From assembly GCF_900115345.1 (NCBI RefSeq), contig NZ_FOWC01000007.1, positions 394,491-458,490 of the forward strand: a DNA stretch of 64,000 bases. Reading direction: 5' to 3'. The notes below the pieces were generated by a model. That model saw only the letters and a list, made by a program, of their open reading frames with translations. It made no database searches and had not been told where the DNA came from. The DNA is from Amycolatopsis rubida (lineage in GTDB: Bacteria; Actinomycetota; Actinomycetes; Mycobacteriales; Pseudonocardiaceae). The position numbers and the translations under genes are program-made. Of the stretch, positions 1 to 9,329 are shown piece after piece (positions within the stretch are counted from its first letter, which is position 1; the number at the start of each line of letters is the position of its first letter).

Positions 1-680
1 AACCGCCCGGCGCCCAACGGCCCGGCCACCAGGATCTCCTCGATCCGCTTCGCGACCGCGGTCAGCTCCGGCACCTCGGGGTCGTAGAAATGCGCCATGG
101 CGACATAGGAACCGGGCGCGAGGGCGTCGATGTACTCGCGCATCACCTCGACCGCGCCCTCGCCCTCGTAGTGGTGCATCGTGCCGATGTGCAGGAGCGC
201 GACCGGCTCCGAGAAGTCGATGCACTCGCGCACCGTTTCGTGTCGCAGCACGGCCCGCGGTTCGAAGATGTCGGCCTCGACCATGTGCGTGAAGTCGTTG
301 TCCTCCAGCAGCGCGCGGCCGTGCGCGAGCACCACCGGGTCGTTGTCGACGTAGACCACGTGCGCGTCGCGGTGGTAGCGCTGCACGATCTGGTGGGTGT
401 TCTCGGCAGTCGGCAGGCCGGAACCGCAGTCGAGGAACTGGCGGATGTCGGTCTGGCCCGCCAGCATGCGCAGCGCGCGGTTGTGGAAACCGCGGTTGCC
501 GCGGGCGATGTGCACTGCCTCGGGGACGGCCGTGCTGATCTTCTCCATCACCGCGCGGTCCACCTCGTAGTGGTGGCTCCCGCCGAGGAACCCGTCGTAG
601 ATCCGCGCGATGCTCGGGCGGGCCGGGTCCACCCCCACTGGCACCTGGCTGGGCGACAGCGGGGACGACGAGCCGGTCAT
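1..680 (-). CDS. SAM-dependent methyltransferase, DUF574 family (3' end outside window)
   Basis: Read on the minus strand the protein opens MTGSSSPLSP and continues with IARIYDGFLGGSHHYEVD, the hallmark opening of the actinobacterial S-adenosyl methyltransferase family (PF04672). A FLDCGSGLPT segment forms the SAM-binding glycine loop, and VVYVDNDPVVLAH is the acidic ribose-binding strand. About 226 residues are visible of a family that is normally near 270, so the C-terminus lies left of the window. These proteins are abundant in Streptomyces and Amycolatopsis, often near regulators. Their substrate is generally unknown and I infer none here. Confidence 0.85.
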   Translation of the reverse strand, partial: MTGSSSPLSPSQVPVGVDPARPSIARIYDGFLGGSHHYEVDRAVMEKISTAVPEAVHIARGNRGFHNRALRMLAGQTDIRQFLDCGSGLPTAENTHQIVQRYHRDAHVVYVDNDPVVLAHGRALLEDNDFTHMVEADIFEPRAVLRHETVRECIDFSEPVALLHIGTMHHYEGEGAVEVMREYIDALAPGSYVAMAHFYDPEVPELTAVAKRIEEILVAGPLGAGR

Positions 681-738
681 GGACACCTCGCGGAGCAGTC
701 GGGCGGCTGTGGCCCGCTCAGGGTAGTACCGCGGCCGC

Positions 739-1431
739 TCAGCCGTGCCAGCGGCGCGGCCGGTCGCCGTTGTCATTGTCGTCGCCGCCCCATTGCTCCA
801 GGTACGAGCTGACCGCCGAGCGGAACGCGTCCTCCATCGGGTCGTGGGGCTGGTTCCGGCCGTCCTGCTGCGGGTTCTGCGTCGGCTGGACGCGCGGCGG
901 CGGCGCGGTCGTCGCGGGACGGCTGCTGGCCCGGATGACTGTGTCCCGGACCTGGTCGCTCGCCGGGGCCGGGGACGCGCTGAGCGTGCTCACCGCGGGC
1001 GGCGCGGACGAGGTGGTGCGGACAGGAGCGGGCGGCGGTTGCACCGGCTGCGGACCTGTCCCGCCGGACGCCGACGGCCACAACGCCCACGAGCCGAGCC
1101 CCGCGCACACTACGACCGCGGCACCGGCGAAGAGGCCGTAGCGCGGCTTTCGCCGGCTGGGCGGCGCGGTCTCGGCGGCCGGCGCGGGCGGATCGGCGAC
1201 CGGCACCGGGCCGCGTTTGGCGAGCTGTTCGGCCGGGGAGCCGGTCGAAACGTCGAGGACCCCGCCGAACGCCGAGGTCGGTTCGTCGGCGCGGTCGGCC
1301 CGGCGGCGCACCAGCGGCGGGGGTTCGCTGCCGTCGATCCGGGGCATCGGCGCCGTCTCGGACAGCCGCACGAGATTCGCGACCGACTCGAGGTCGCTGC
1401 CGGACTCCGGGTTCCCCATCCAGACCTCCAC
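739..1431 (-). CDS. Hypothetical single-pass membrane protein
   Basis: The 230-residue protein has an acidic, proline-rich cytoplasmic N-terminus, one predicted membrane segment at about residues 98-120 (GLFAGAAVVVCAGLGSWALW), and a Pro/Ser/Thr/Ala-rich exported C-terminal stalk ending in an acidic, Asn/Asp-rich tail. The layout resembles membrane anchors that accompany RNA-polymerase sigma or kinase regulators, but no recognised domain is present. A second start (MGNPES) four codons downstream is possible. It lies just upstream of the methyltransferase on the same strand, separated by 58 bases. Function unknown. Confidence 0.7.
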   Translation of the reverse strand: MEVWMGNPESGSDLESVANLVRLSETAPMPRIDGSEPPPLVRRRADRADEPTSAFGGVLDVSTGSPAEQLAKRGPVPVADPPAPAAETAPPSRRKPRYGLFAGAAVVVCAGLGSWALWPSASGGTGPQPVQPPPAPVRTTSSAPPAVSTLSASPAPASDQVRDTVIRASSRPATTAPPPRVQPTQNPQQDGRNQPHDPMEDAFRSAVSSYLEQWGGDDNDNGDRPRRWHG

Positions 1432-1562
1432 CCCGCCGGGGCCGCGCGTCCGCGGCGCTTCCGGCGCGCCAGATCCTAGGGACCCCCGGTCCGCGCTGTA
1501 AACCCGTCCCGGGCGTGATCCAGTACGCTCGACGGGTTTCCGGCCCGGGGAGGAGGCCCGCG

Positions 1563-2507
1563 ATGCGGCCGTTTTCGGTCGAACCCGACACGACCGGCCT
1601 GCTCGACGCCGGCGACGGACAGCAGATCTACTGGGACGCCAGCGGCTCCGGCAAGCCGGTGCTGTGCGTGCACGGCGGCCCCGGCGGAGGCGGCGGCAGC
1701 TTCGGCCGGAGCGGATTCGACCCGGAGAAGTTCCGCGTCGTGGTGTTCGACCAGCGCGGCTGCGGACGGAGCAGGCCGGGCGTCGCGGACCCGGCGGTGA
1801 GCCTGGAGCACCAGACCACCGGGCAGCTGATCGCCGACATGGAGAAGCTGCGCGTCCATCTCGGCGTCGAAAACTGGCTGCTCTACGGCGGTTCCTGGGG
1901 CGCGACGCTCGCGCTGGCCTACGCGCAGCGGCATCCGGAACGGGTCAGCGGCATCGTGCTGGTCGCCGCCTTCACCTCGTCGCCGGACGAGGTCGACTGG
2001 CTCTACCGCGGCCTCCGGCGGCTGCTGCCCGCGCAATGGGAAGCGTTCCGGGCGGGCGCGCCCGACCCGGACGGAGACCTCCTCGCCGGGTACTCGCGGC
2101 TGCTCGCCAGCCCGGACCGCGCGGTGCGGCTCCGCGCCGCCCGCGATTGGTGCGCCTGGGAAGACGCGGTGATCTCGCACGAATGGACCGGCGGGCGAAC
2201 CGGCCAGTTCAGCGCGGGCACCGACGACGAGCTGATCACGCTCGCCCGCCTCTGCGCGCACTACTACAGCCACCACGCCTGGCTTGAGGACGATCAGCTG
2301 CTGCGCGACATCCGCCTGCTGCACGGCATTCCGGCGGTGCTGATCCACGGACGCGCCGACCTGAGCGCGCCGCTGCGGAAGGCGTGGCAGCTCGCCCAGG
2401 CCTGGCCGGACGCCGAACTGGTCGTGATCGACGACGCGGGGCACACCGGGAGCCCGTCGATGGGGACGGCGGTGCTGGAGGCGATCGCCCGGTTCGAGGA
2501 TCGCTAG
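1563..2507 (+). CDS. pip: Proline iminopeptidase (alpha/beta hydrolase, S33 family)
   Basis: The 314-residue product releases N-terminal proline from peptides. It shows the oxyanion segment VHGGPGGGGG near residue 37, the DQRGCGRS motif, and the nucleophile elbow GGSWGATLALAY with the catalytic serine. The acid is likely within IHGRADLSAP, and the histidine is in DDAGHTGS near the C-terminus. Length agrees with the family (about 310-320). I chose ATG 1563 because GGAGGAGG sits about 8 bases upstream; an in-frame ATG at 1515 would add 16 poorly conserved residues. Its 3' end overlaps the convergent reductase gene by four bases. Confidence 0.9.
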   Translation: MRPFSVEPDTTGLLDAGDGQQIYWDASGSGKPVLCVHGGPGGGGGSFGRSGFDPEKFRVVVFDQRGCGRSRPGVADPAVSLEHQTTGQLIADMEKLRVHLGVENWLLYGGSWGATLALAYAQRHPERVSGIVLVAAFTSSPDEVDWLYRGLRRLLPAQWEAFRAGAPDPDGDLLAGYSRLLASPDRAVRLRAARDWCAWEDAVISHEWTGGRTGQFSAGTDDELITLARLCAHYYSHHAWLEDDQLLRDIRLLHGIPAVLIHGRADLSAPLRKAWQLAQAWPDAELVVIDDAGHTGSPSMGTAVLEAIARFEDR

Positions 2508-3028
2508 CGCAGCACGCGGTAGCGCAGGCTCGTTCCCCGCTGCTCCAGCAACTCCAGCCGCACCGGCGGGCCGGGCCGCTCGAACAGCCGCACCCCGCCG
2601 CCGAGCAGCACCGGCATCACGATCACCTCGACCTCGTCCAGCAGGCCGGCCTCCACGCAAGCCCGGCCGACCGAAGCGCCCAGCACGTTCACCGTCTTCT
2701 CCCCCGCCGCCGCCCGGGCCGCTTCGACGCCTTCCTCCAGCGAGGAGCGAAACGCCACCCCGGGCGCCGCTGGCGGAGCGGGCTGGCGGGTCAGCACTAC
2801 CTGCGGCCCGTCCCAACCGCCGCCGAAAGCCTTGCCTTCGCCCTCGGTGCCGCGGTACGGGTCATCGCCGGAGAACGTCCGGCGGCCGACCAGCAGCGCG
2901 CCGACCTCGGCGGCCAGGTCGTCCGCCGAGGTGTCTCCGGTGTAGGGCGCGAGCCATCCCATGTCCCCGCCGGGCCCGGCGATGAACCCGTCCAGCGACA
3001 TCGCGGCGGAGTACAGCAGCTTTCCCAT
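2504..3028 (-). CDS. Dihydrofolate reductase-fold protein (RibD C-terminal domain)
   Basis: The 174-residue protein begins MGKLLYSAAMSLDGFIAG, typical of the single-domain RibD_C/DHFR-like reductases common in actinobacteria. It carries LLVGRRTF and a conserved GAGLLDE-like segment (EAGLLDEVEVIVMPVLLGGG) that closes the fold. These enzymes bind NADPH, and most members have no assigned substrate. The start is preceded by AAGGGG. Longer frames begin upstream but lack family similarity. It converges on and overlaps the iminopeptidase by 4 bases. Confidence 0.85.
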   Translation of the reverse strand: MGKLLYSAAMSLDGFIAGPGGDMGWLAPYTGDTSADDLAAEVGALLVGRRTFSGDDPYRGTEGEGKAFGGGWDGPQVVLTRQPAPPAAPGVAFRSSLEEGVEAARAAAGEKTVNVLGASVGRACVEAGLLDEVEVIVMPVLLGGGVRLFERPGPPVRLELLEQRGTSLRYRVLR

Positions 3029-3096
3029 GTCAGCCCCTTCGGATCGCCTGACACACCCGCACGAACGGCTGGCCGCCAGCGAAGACAATCGGTCCC

Positions 3097-3651
3097 ATGA
3101 CCGTATACGCGATCGGTGGCAGCTCCAGCGTCGGCAAGACGACCGTCGTCGAGTACCTCGCAGCCAGACACGACATCGCCGACGTGATCCACGTCGACGA
3201 CCTGCGCACCCACGACGTCACAACACATCCGGCGCACAGCTGGCTTCATTCCGACGCCGAACTCCTGGGCACGTTGCTGGCCTCGACCGCTCGAGTGCAA
3301 TTTGCCCTGGCCGCCCAGCTCGACCGGCTCGGCAAGCGCCGCGATCATGTCATCGTCGAAGGGGAAGGCGTACAGCCGGACCTCATGCATCGATACCCGC
3401 ACCTCGACTGCCGCGTCGTCTACCTGATCGAATCAGAAGAACGCGTGCTGCTGACGACCTTGGCGACCAGGCCGGGCAACCGGCGCTTCCTCGCGCTGGG
3501 CCCGCGCGAACAACGCGGAGTGGTGCGGATGAACTATCTGTACGGACAGTGGTTGCGCGCCGAGGCAGAGCGCTACCGGCAGCCTTGGCTAGCCAGCCAG
3601 CCCTGGACCACGCTGGGGCACCGGGTCGAAGAATGCCTGCTCGGATCCTGA
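3097..3651 (+). CDS. Small P-loop kinase-like protein (2-phosphoglycerate kinase or uridine-kinase-like)
   Basis: The 184-residue protein starts MTVYAIGGSSSVGKTT, giving an intact Walker A motif (GGSSSVGKT) at residues 7-15. VIHVDDLR supplies an acidic catalytic strand and VIVEGEGVQPDL resembles the Walker B/lid region of small-molecule kinases. A basic segment LATRPGNRRFLALGPREQRG may form the lid. It is divergent from the reductase with 68 bases between them. The substrate cannot be read from sequence. Confidence 0.7.
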   Translation: MTVYAIGGSSSVGKTTVVEYLAARHDIADVIHVDDLRTHDVTTHPAHSWLHSDAELLGTLLASTARVQFALAAQLDRLGKRRDHVIVEGEGVQPDLMHRYPHLDCRVVYLIESEERVLLTTLATRPGNRRFLALGPREQRGVVRMNYLYGQWLRAEAERYRQPWLASQPWTTLGHRVEECLLGS

Positions 3652-3739
3652 ATACCCCGCGCGGACGACGCCTCAGCATGTCGGCTCGGCTGCGCGAGCC
3701 TGCCAAGTACCGACTCCCGGAAGGGCGGAAACTCATCGG

Positions 3740-5356
3740 TCAGCCGGACAGCGCGCGCCAAGCCTCCCGGCGTTCCCGCTGCCGTTCCGGGTCCGCCACC
3801 GGAGCCGCGGCGACCAGCCGCCGCGTGTAGTCCTCCCGCGGCGACCCCAGCACCGACGCCACCGGGCCCTCCTCGACCACCCGGCCGTGATGCAGCACCG
3901 CGACCCGGTCCGCGACCCGTTCCACCACCGCCAGGTCGTGGCTGATGAACAGGCAGGCGAAGGCCAGTTCCCGCTGCAAGTCCGCCAGCAGGTCCAGCAC
4001 CGAGGCCTGCACCGAGACGTCCAGCGCGCTCGTCGGCTCGTCCGCGATCAGCAGCCGCGGCCGCAGCGCCAGCGCCCGCGCGATCCCGACCCGCTGCCGC
4101 TGCCCGCCGGACAGTTCGTGCGGGTACCGGCCGCTCCAGCGGGGATCCAAGCGGACGGCGGCGAGCAGTTCCGCGACCCGCTCCCGGTGCTCGCCGCGTT
4201 CGCCGTGCACCACCAAGGGCTCGGCGATGCTCGCGCCGATCGTCGCGCGCGGGTTGAGGGCCGAGGCCGGGTTCTGGAACACGATCCCGATCTGCCGCCG
4301 GATTTCCCGCCGCTGCCGGGCCGATGCCCGCGCGACGTCCACGCCGTCGATCCGCACGGTGCCCGCCGAGGGAGCGACCAAGCCGGTCAGCACGGACGAG
4401 ATCGTGCTCTTGCCCGAACCGGATTCGCCGACGAGACCGAGCACCTCGTCCGTCCCGACGGTCAGGGACACGCGGTCGACCGCGCGCACTGGCGGAGCCC
4501 CGCCGCCGACCCGGTAGGTCACCTCCAGATCCGTCACCGAAACCAGCGGAGCCGACGTCGGCCGGACCGCACCGGCCGGAGCGGAACCCAGTGACAGCAC
4601 CGAATCCAGCAGCTCCCGCGTGTAGCCGGCCCGCGGCGAAGCGAACAACCCGGCCGCCGTGTTCTGCTCGACCACCTGGCCCTCCCGCAGCACCACCACG
4701 CGATCCGCGACGTCCGCGACCACGCCCATGTCGTGGGTCACCAGCAGGATCGCCGTGCCGAGCCGGTCCCGCAGCGACCGCAGCAGCTGCAGGATCCCGG
4801 CTTGCACGGTGACGTCCAGCGCGGTGGTCGGCTCGTCCGCGACCAGCAGCTTCGGGTCGTGGATCAGCGCGATCGCGATGACCACCCGCTGCAGCTGCCC
4901 GCCGGACAGCTCGTGCGGGTAGGCGCGCAGCACGCGCCGCGCGTCCAGTTCCACGAGCTCCAGCAGTTCCCGGGCTCGTTCCCGCGCCGCGGCCCGGGAC
5001 ACCGTGCGATGCGCCCGGACCGCGTCCACGAGCTGCGTGCCGATCCGGAACACCGGGTTCAGCGCGCTCATCGGCTCCTGGAACACCATGCCGATCTCGC
5101 CGCCGCGCACCGCGCGCAGCGCCGGACCGTCCACTGTGTACAGATCGCGGCCGTCGAGCACCGCGGAGCCGGTCACCGTCGCGGTGTCCGGCAGCAGGCC
5201 GAGCAGCGACAGCGCGGTGACCGACTTGCCGGACCCGGATTCCCCGACGAGGGCGACGACCTCGCCGGGGCTCACCTCGAAGCTCACCGCGTGCACGGCG
5301 GCCGTGTCGCCGAACCGGATCGAGACGTCGTGCAGGGAAAGCAGCTGCTCGGACAC
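3740..5356 (-). CDS. Oligopeptide/dipeptide ABC transporter, fused double ATP-binding protein
   Basis: A 538-residue protein containing two complete ABC ATPase domains: residues about 1-255 (DppD-like) and about 270-515 (DppF-like). Each has Walker A (GESGSGKS), the signature LSGGQ, and Walker B (LLVADEP/LLIADEP followed by T and an ALDVTVQ/ALDVSVQ D-loop). It powers the importer encoded upstream. The GTG start lies four bases after the stop of the solute-binding protein, so translation is probably coupled. Fused DppDF ATPases are common in actinobacteria. Substrate class (peptide, or nickel/opine-like) is inferred from family only. Confidence 0.93.
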   Translation of the reverse strand: MSEQLLSLHDVSIRFGDTAAVHAVSFEVSPGEVVALVGESGSGKSVTALSLLGLLPDTATVTGSAVLDGRDLYTVDGPALRAVRGGEIGMVFQEPMSALNPVFRIGTQLVDAVRAHRTVSRAAARERARELLELVELDARRVLRAYPHELSGGQLQRVVIAIALIHDPKLLVADEPTTALDVTVQAGILQLLRSLRDRLGTAILLVTHDMGVVADVADRVVVLREGQVVEQNTAAGLFASPRAGYTRELLDSVLSLGSAPAGAVRPTSAPLVSVTDLEVTYRVGGGAPPVRAVDRVSLTVGTDEVLGLVGESGSGKSTISSVLTGLVAPSAGTVRIDGVDVARASARQRREIRRQIGIVFQNPASALNPRATIGASIAEPLVVHGERGEHRERVAELLAAVRLDPRWSGRYPHELSGGQRQRVGIARALALRPRLLIADEPTSALDVSVQASVLDLLADLQRELAFACLFISHDLAVVERVADRVAVLHHGRVVEEGPVASVLGSPREDYTRRLVAAAPVADPERQRERREAWRALSG

Positions 5357-5360
5357 GGGA

Positions 5361-7049
5361 TTACTTCGCCAGGCCCATCTGGAGGTAGTTCGGGTACGCG
5401 GGGAACGCGCCGATCGCGAAATTGCCGACCTTCGCGCCGTGCAGGAACGAGTTGCGCGTGTAGATCAGCGGGACCACCGGCGAGTCCCGCATGATCCGCT
5501 GGTCCGCCTTGGCCCACAGCTTCCCGGCCGCGGCCGGGTCGACCGTGCCCTGCGCCTCGGTGATCAGCGCGTCCACCTCGGGCACCGAGTAGCGCGCCTC
5601 GTTGTACCCGCCGTTGCCGATCTCCGACGTGCCGAACAGCGGCTCGATGTTGGCGTTGGCGCTCGGGAAGTCCGGCTGCCACGAACCGAGCGTGAGGTCG
5701 TAGTCGCCGTCGTTGCCGGTGACCAGCGTCGTCCACGCCTCGTCGTCGAGCGGGCGCAGCTTCGTGCGGATCCCCGCCCGCTGCAGCGCGGCCTGGATCG
5801 CCTGCGCCTTGTCCGCCTCGTTGTTCGCCGTCGACACCGGGAAGTCCAGGTTGTCGATGCCGTTCGGGAAACCCGCTTCGGCGAGCAGCTGCTTCGCCTT
5901 CGCGACGTCGCCGTTCGGCGGGGCCGGGTAGAGGTCGTACACCTCGCGCCCGGCGATGCCCTCGGTGATCAGCGTTGTCGCGATCGGGCCCGCCAGATCC
6001 GCGCTGCCCGCGGCGGCGACCTGGTAGGCGGTCTTGTCCACCGCGTACTGGAACGCCTGGCGCACCTGGGGATTCGCCAGCGGCCCGCGCTTGGTGTTCA
6101 GTGCGAGATAGGCCAGCGCGCCGGACTTCGACGTGACGAGCTGGTTCTTCGCCGCCGGGTTCGTGCGGATCTGCGCCAGCTGCGCCGGGTTCACGAACGA
6201 CGAGCCGAACGCGAACGCGTCGTTGCCCTGGCTGGCCAGCAGCCGCTTCGCGACGACGCCGGTGTCCTGGCCCATCTGGATCACGACCGCGTCCGGCAGG
6301 CCGGTGCGCGCGAGGTCGGTCTTGGCGTCCCAGTTCGGGTTGCGGACGAACTTGACCTGCACGCCCTTCTGGTACGACTCGACCTGGTACGGGCCGGACG
6401 CGACCGGCTTCGTGTCGTAGGTCCCGTCGGTGCCCTTGCCCTTCGGCACCGGGGCGAACGCCGGCATGCTCGCGATCCACGGCCAGTCGCCGTACGGGCG
6501 GGCCAGCCGGAACACGATCGTCTTCGGGTCCGGTGTCTCGATCGACGCCAGTTCGCCGCCCTTGAACGGGCCCTGGTAGCCGGGTCCGCCGGCGAGCAGG
6601 TTCTTGTGGTAACCCAGTCCGCCGGAGAACGCCGGGTCGAACGACCGCTCGATGCCGTATTTGATCTCGGCGCTGGTGATCGGCGTGCCGTCGGCCATCT
6701 TCAGGCCGTCCTTGAGCGTGTAGGTCCAGGTCTTGCCGTCCGCGCTGGCCCGGCCGGTGTCGGTGGCGAGGTCCGGGACCACGGTCGCCGGGCCGTCCGC
6801 GGCGGTCTTCCACGCGGTGAGCCGGCGGTGGATCAGGCTGATCGTGGTGATCGCCAGGTTCTGGCTCTTCGCCGGGTCGAGGTGCTGGGTCGTGGTGTCG
6901 CTGAGGATGTACAGCGTCCCGCCCGGCGAAACCGCGACCGCTCCCCCGCCGCCGGACTGCTCGTTCGCGTTGCACGCGGCGAGGAACGCCCCTGCCCCGG
7001 TGACCGTGGCGGTGATGCCGAGCGCCTTCAGGAAGTCCCTGCGATCCAT
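5361..7049 (-). CDS. Peptide-type ABC transporter solute-binding lipoprotein (SBP family 5)
   Basis: The 562-residue protein has a twin-arginine-like leader (MDRRDFLKALG) running into a lipobox FLAAC with Cys about 26, so export through Tat and lipid anchoring are both plausible. The body shows family-5 landmarks: TWTYTLKDGLKMADGTPITS, the VRQAFQYAVDK helix, and a C-terminal PLIYTRN segment. It captures the substrate outside the membrane for the two permeases encoded upstream. Spacing is 19 bases from the upstream permease and 4 to the ATPase, consistent with one operon. Confidence 0.93.
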   Translation of the reverse strand: MDRRDFLKALGITATVTGAGAFLAACNANEQSGGGGAVAVSPGGTLYILSDTTTQHLDPAKSQNLAITTISLIHRRLTAWKTAADGPATVVPDLATDTGRASADGKTWTYTLKDGLKMADGTPITSAEIKYGIERSFDPAFSGGLGYHKNLLAGGPGYQGPFKGGELASIETPDPKTIVFRLARPYGDWPWIASMPAFAPVPKGKGTDGTYDTKPVASGPYQVESYQKGVQVKFVRNPNWDAKTDLARTGLPDAVVIQMGQDTGVVAKRLLASQGNDAFAFGSSFVNPAQLAQIRTNPAAKNQLVTSKSGALAYLALNTKRGPLANPQVRQAFQYAVDKTAYQVAAAGSADLAGPIATTLITEGIAGREVYDLYPAPPNGDVAKAKQLLAEAGFPNGIDNLDFPVSTANNEADKAQAIQAALQRAGIRTKLRPLDDEAWTTLVTGNDGDYDLTLGSWQPDFPSANANIEPLFGTSEIGNGGYNEARYSVPEVDALITEAQGTVDPAAAGKLWAKADQRIMRDSPVVPLIYTRNSFLHGAKVGNFAIGAFPAYPNYLQMGLAK

Positions 7050-7068
7050 GGTTTTTCCGTTCCCTTTC

Positions 7069-8070
7069 TCAAGAACCGAGCCGAGCGCGGGGGTCGAGGA
7101 CCCCGTAGAGCACGTCCACCGCGAAGTTCGCGAGGACGACGAAGAAGGCGGCGAACAGGCTGACGCCCATCAGCACCGGCAGGTCCACCTGGTGCACGGC
7201 GTCGACGAGCAGCCCGCCGAGACCGGGCAGCGCGAACACCCGCTCGGTGATCACCGCGCCGCCGAGCAGCGCGCCGAGATCGACCGCGAACACCGTCACC
7301 ACCGGCAGCAACACGTTGCGCAGCGCGTATTTCCCGATGACTGTCCGCTCCGGCAGGCCGACCGCCCGCGCGGTGCGGATGAAGTCCTCGCCCAGGATTT
7401 CGAGCATCTGCCCGCGCGAGAGCCGGGCGTAGACCGCGGCGTTGATGAACGCCAGCACCAGCCACGGGAGCACGAGGTGCCACGCCCAGTCGAGCGGGCT
7501 TTGCGCGAACGCCACGTAACCGCTCACCGGAACGACGTCGAGGGTGAAGCCGAACAGCAGGATTCCCAGCAGTCCCACCAGATACGCGGGCGCGGACACT
7601 CCGGCGAGCGTCACCGTCATCGCGGCGCGGTCGGCGAACTTGCCGCGGCGCAGCGCGGAGAACACCCCGGTCGCGACCCCGGCGATCAGCCAGATCACCG
7701 ACGCGCCGACGGCCAGCGAGACGGTGATCGGCAGCCGGTCCCCGATCAGCGTCAGCACCGGTTCGCTCTGCTGGAACGAGTAGCCGAAGCAGGGCGCGGA
7801 GCAGACGATCGCCGTCACGCCGGTACCGAACGTGCGGCCGGTGAAGATGCCGCCGAGGAAGTCGAAGTACTGCTGGATCCACGGCTTGTCGAAGCCCATG
7901 AACTCCCGTGCCAGCGCCAGGTTCTCCGGCGTGCACGGCTTGCCGCAGGACATGTACGCCGGGTCGGTGGGCAGCAGGTAGAACACCGCGAAGGTGCCGA
8001 AGCTGACCACGAGCAGCACACCGAGCATGCCCAGCAGGCGGATGCCCACGAAACGCAGGGTGCGGTTCAC
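7069..8070 (-). CDS. ABC transporter permease, DppB-like
   Basis: The 333-residue permease begins MNRTLRFVGIRLLGMLGVLL and has about six membrane spans. It contains the family EAA-like cytoplasmic loop (EDFIRTARAVGLPERTVIGK followed by YALRN) that docks on the ATPase. A long extracytoplasmic loop after span 1 includes the CGKPCTPENLALAREF segment typical of DppB proteins. The GTG start overlaps the stop of the preceding permease as GTGA, indicating translational coupling. The frame is open much further upstream, but that stretch is antisense shadow of the neighbour. Confidence 0.92.
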   Translation of the reverse strand: MNRTLRFVGIRLLGMLGVLLVVSFGTFAVFYLLPTDPAYMSCGKPCTPENLALAREFMGFDKPWIQQYFDFLGGIFTGRTFGTGVTAIVCSAPCFGYSFQQSEPVLTLIGDRLPITVSLAVGASVIWLIAGVATGVFSALRRGKFADRAAMTVTLAGVSAPAYLVGLLGILLFGFTLDVVPVSGYVAFAQSPLDWAWHLVLPWLVLAFINAAVYARLSRGQMLEILGEDFIRTARAVGLPERTVIGKYALRNVLLPVVTVFAVDLGALLGGAVITERVFALPGLGGLLVDAVHQVDLPVLMGVSLFAAFFVVLANFAVDVLYGVLDPRARLGS

Positions 8071-9008
8071 CGGCGCACCGCCGTCTTCGGGTCGAGCGCG
8101 TCGCGCAGCCCGTCGCCGAGCATGTTGAACGCGAGCGTCGCGAGGAACAGCGCGGCGCCGGGGAAAATGAGGAACATCGGATCGGTCTGCACCCAGTTGA
8201 TCGCGTCGCTGATGGAACGGCCCCAGCTCGGCGTGGGCGGCGGGATGCCGACGCCGAGGAACGACAGCGCGGCTTCCAGCCCGATGTTGGCCGGGATGCT
8301 CACCGTCGCCAGCACGATGATCGGCGCCCACAGGTTCGGCAGCAGCTCGCGCCGGAACACGTGCACGCCGCCCGCGCCGAGCGCCCGGGCCGCCTTGACG
8401 AAGTCGCGATTGCGCAGGCTCAGCGTCTGCGCGCGGACCACCCTGGCCACGCGCGGCCAGCCGAACAGTCCGATCACCGCGATCAGCAGCAGCGGGCGCG
8501 GGATCGACTGCGGGGCGACCGCGCCGAGCGCGATCATGAAGATCAGCTGCGGGAACCCGAGCAGCACGTCGGTCACCCGGCTCACCACGGTGTCCCACCA
8601 GCCGCCGAGGTACCCGGCGCTCGCCCCGAGCAGCACGCCCAGCAGCATCGACACCGCGGTCGCGGCGAGCCCGATCAGGAACGACGTGCGCGCGCCGTAC
8701 GCGACGACCGCGAAGAGGTCCCGGCCGGTGAGCGGTTCGACGCCGAACCAGTGGCTGCCGCTGATGCCGCCGAGGAATCCCGCGCCGGTGCCGTCGGCCG
8801 GATTGAGCAGTTCGGTGTGGTAGGCGTAGGGATCCTGGCCTTCGATCAGGGCGAGCAGAGGAGCCGCGAGAGCGGTGATGATCACCAGCACGATGACGAC
8901 CGCGCTGGCTTGCGCCCAGCGGTCGTGCCGCAGCGCGCGCCAGAGGTTCCGGGAGGCCGGAGCGGCCGCCGGGACACCGGCGCCGCCCGGCGACAGGATG
9001 TCGGACAA
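8067..9008 (-). CDS. ABC transporter permease, DppC-like
   Basis: The 313-residue permease has the OppC N-terminal domain (WRALRHDRWAQASAVVIVLV) then about five further spans. The coupling loop is RNRDFVKAARALGAGGVHVF, and the C-terminal LSFLGVGIPPPTPSWG motif is diagnostic of DppC proteins. It is the first gene of the minus-strand importer operon. The chosen start is TTG with AGGGAA about 9 bases upstream; a GTG eleven codons further in is the alternative. Confidence 0.9.
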   Translation of the reverse strand: MSDILSPGGAGVPAAAPASRNLWRALRHDRWAQASAVVIVLVIITALAAPLLALIEGQDPYAYHTELLNPADGTGAGFLGGISGSHWFGVEPLTGRDLFAVVAYGARTSFLIGLAATAVSMLLGVLLGASAGYLGGWWDTVVSRVTDVLLGFPQLIFMIALGAVAPQSIPRPLLLIAVIGLFGWPRVARVVRAQTLSLRNRDFVKAARALGAGGVHVFRRELLPNLWAPIIVLATVSIPANIGLEAALSFLGVGIPPPTPSWGRSISDAINWVQTDPMFLIFPGAALFLATLAFNMLGDGLRDALDPKTAVRR

Positions 9009-9329
9009 CGGTTCCCTATGCAGATCAGCGTTACTTGATGACGTGACAGTAAAGAACCCGAAGGAAATTCACCACGACGGCGGCGCCCGTCCCGGATCGT
9101 GAGACGCCGCCGAGGTCGCGACTCCTCGGGCATTCGGCTTGTTCACCCAGGTCACCCGCGATCCGGCGGCCCAGCTCAGTCTGCCGTGCGGACAGCTGCC
9201 CGGCCGGCGTTGTCGTCACCCGTTCGGACGCAGTCCCGGGACGGTCGGCTGACCCGGACTGTGCCGCGGCCCGGCCGGCTCTGGACTGGCCGCACGGAAC
9301 CAGTCTCATGTGGACGGAAGGACCTGCCG
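9009..9329. other. Intergenic region between the ABC operon and the protease gene
   Basis: About 320 bases with no supportable gene. It must hold the minus-strand promoter of the importer operon, probably in the less GC-rich stretch 9025-9075, and the plus-strand promoter of the protease. I could not assign -35 and -10 boxes with confidence and saw no strong palindrome. Confidence 0.5.

Noticed and set aside
3683..3700. Small GGCTCG/CGAGCC hairpin between the kinase and ABC ATPase genes
   Set aside because: A 6-bp stem is common by chance at this GC content and has no supporting context beyond the convergent genes.
5004..7163. A 719-codon plus-strand open frame opposite the peptide transporter genes
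   Set aside because: It is very rich in Arg, Val and Asp with no family motif, and it mirrors the conserved solute-binding protein and ATPase on the minus strand. Long antisense frames are expected at this GC content.
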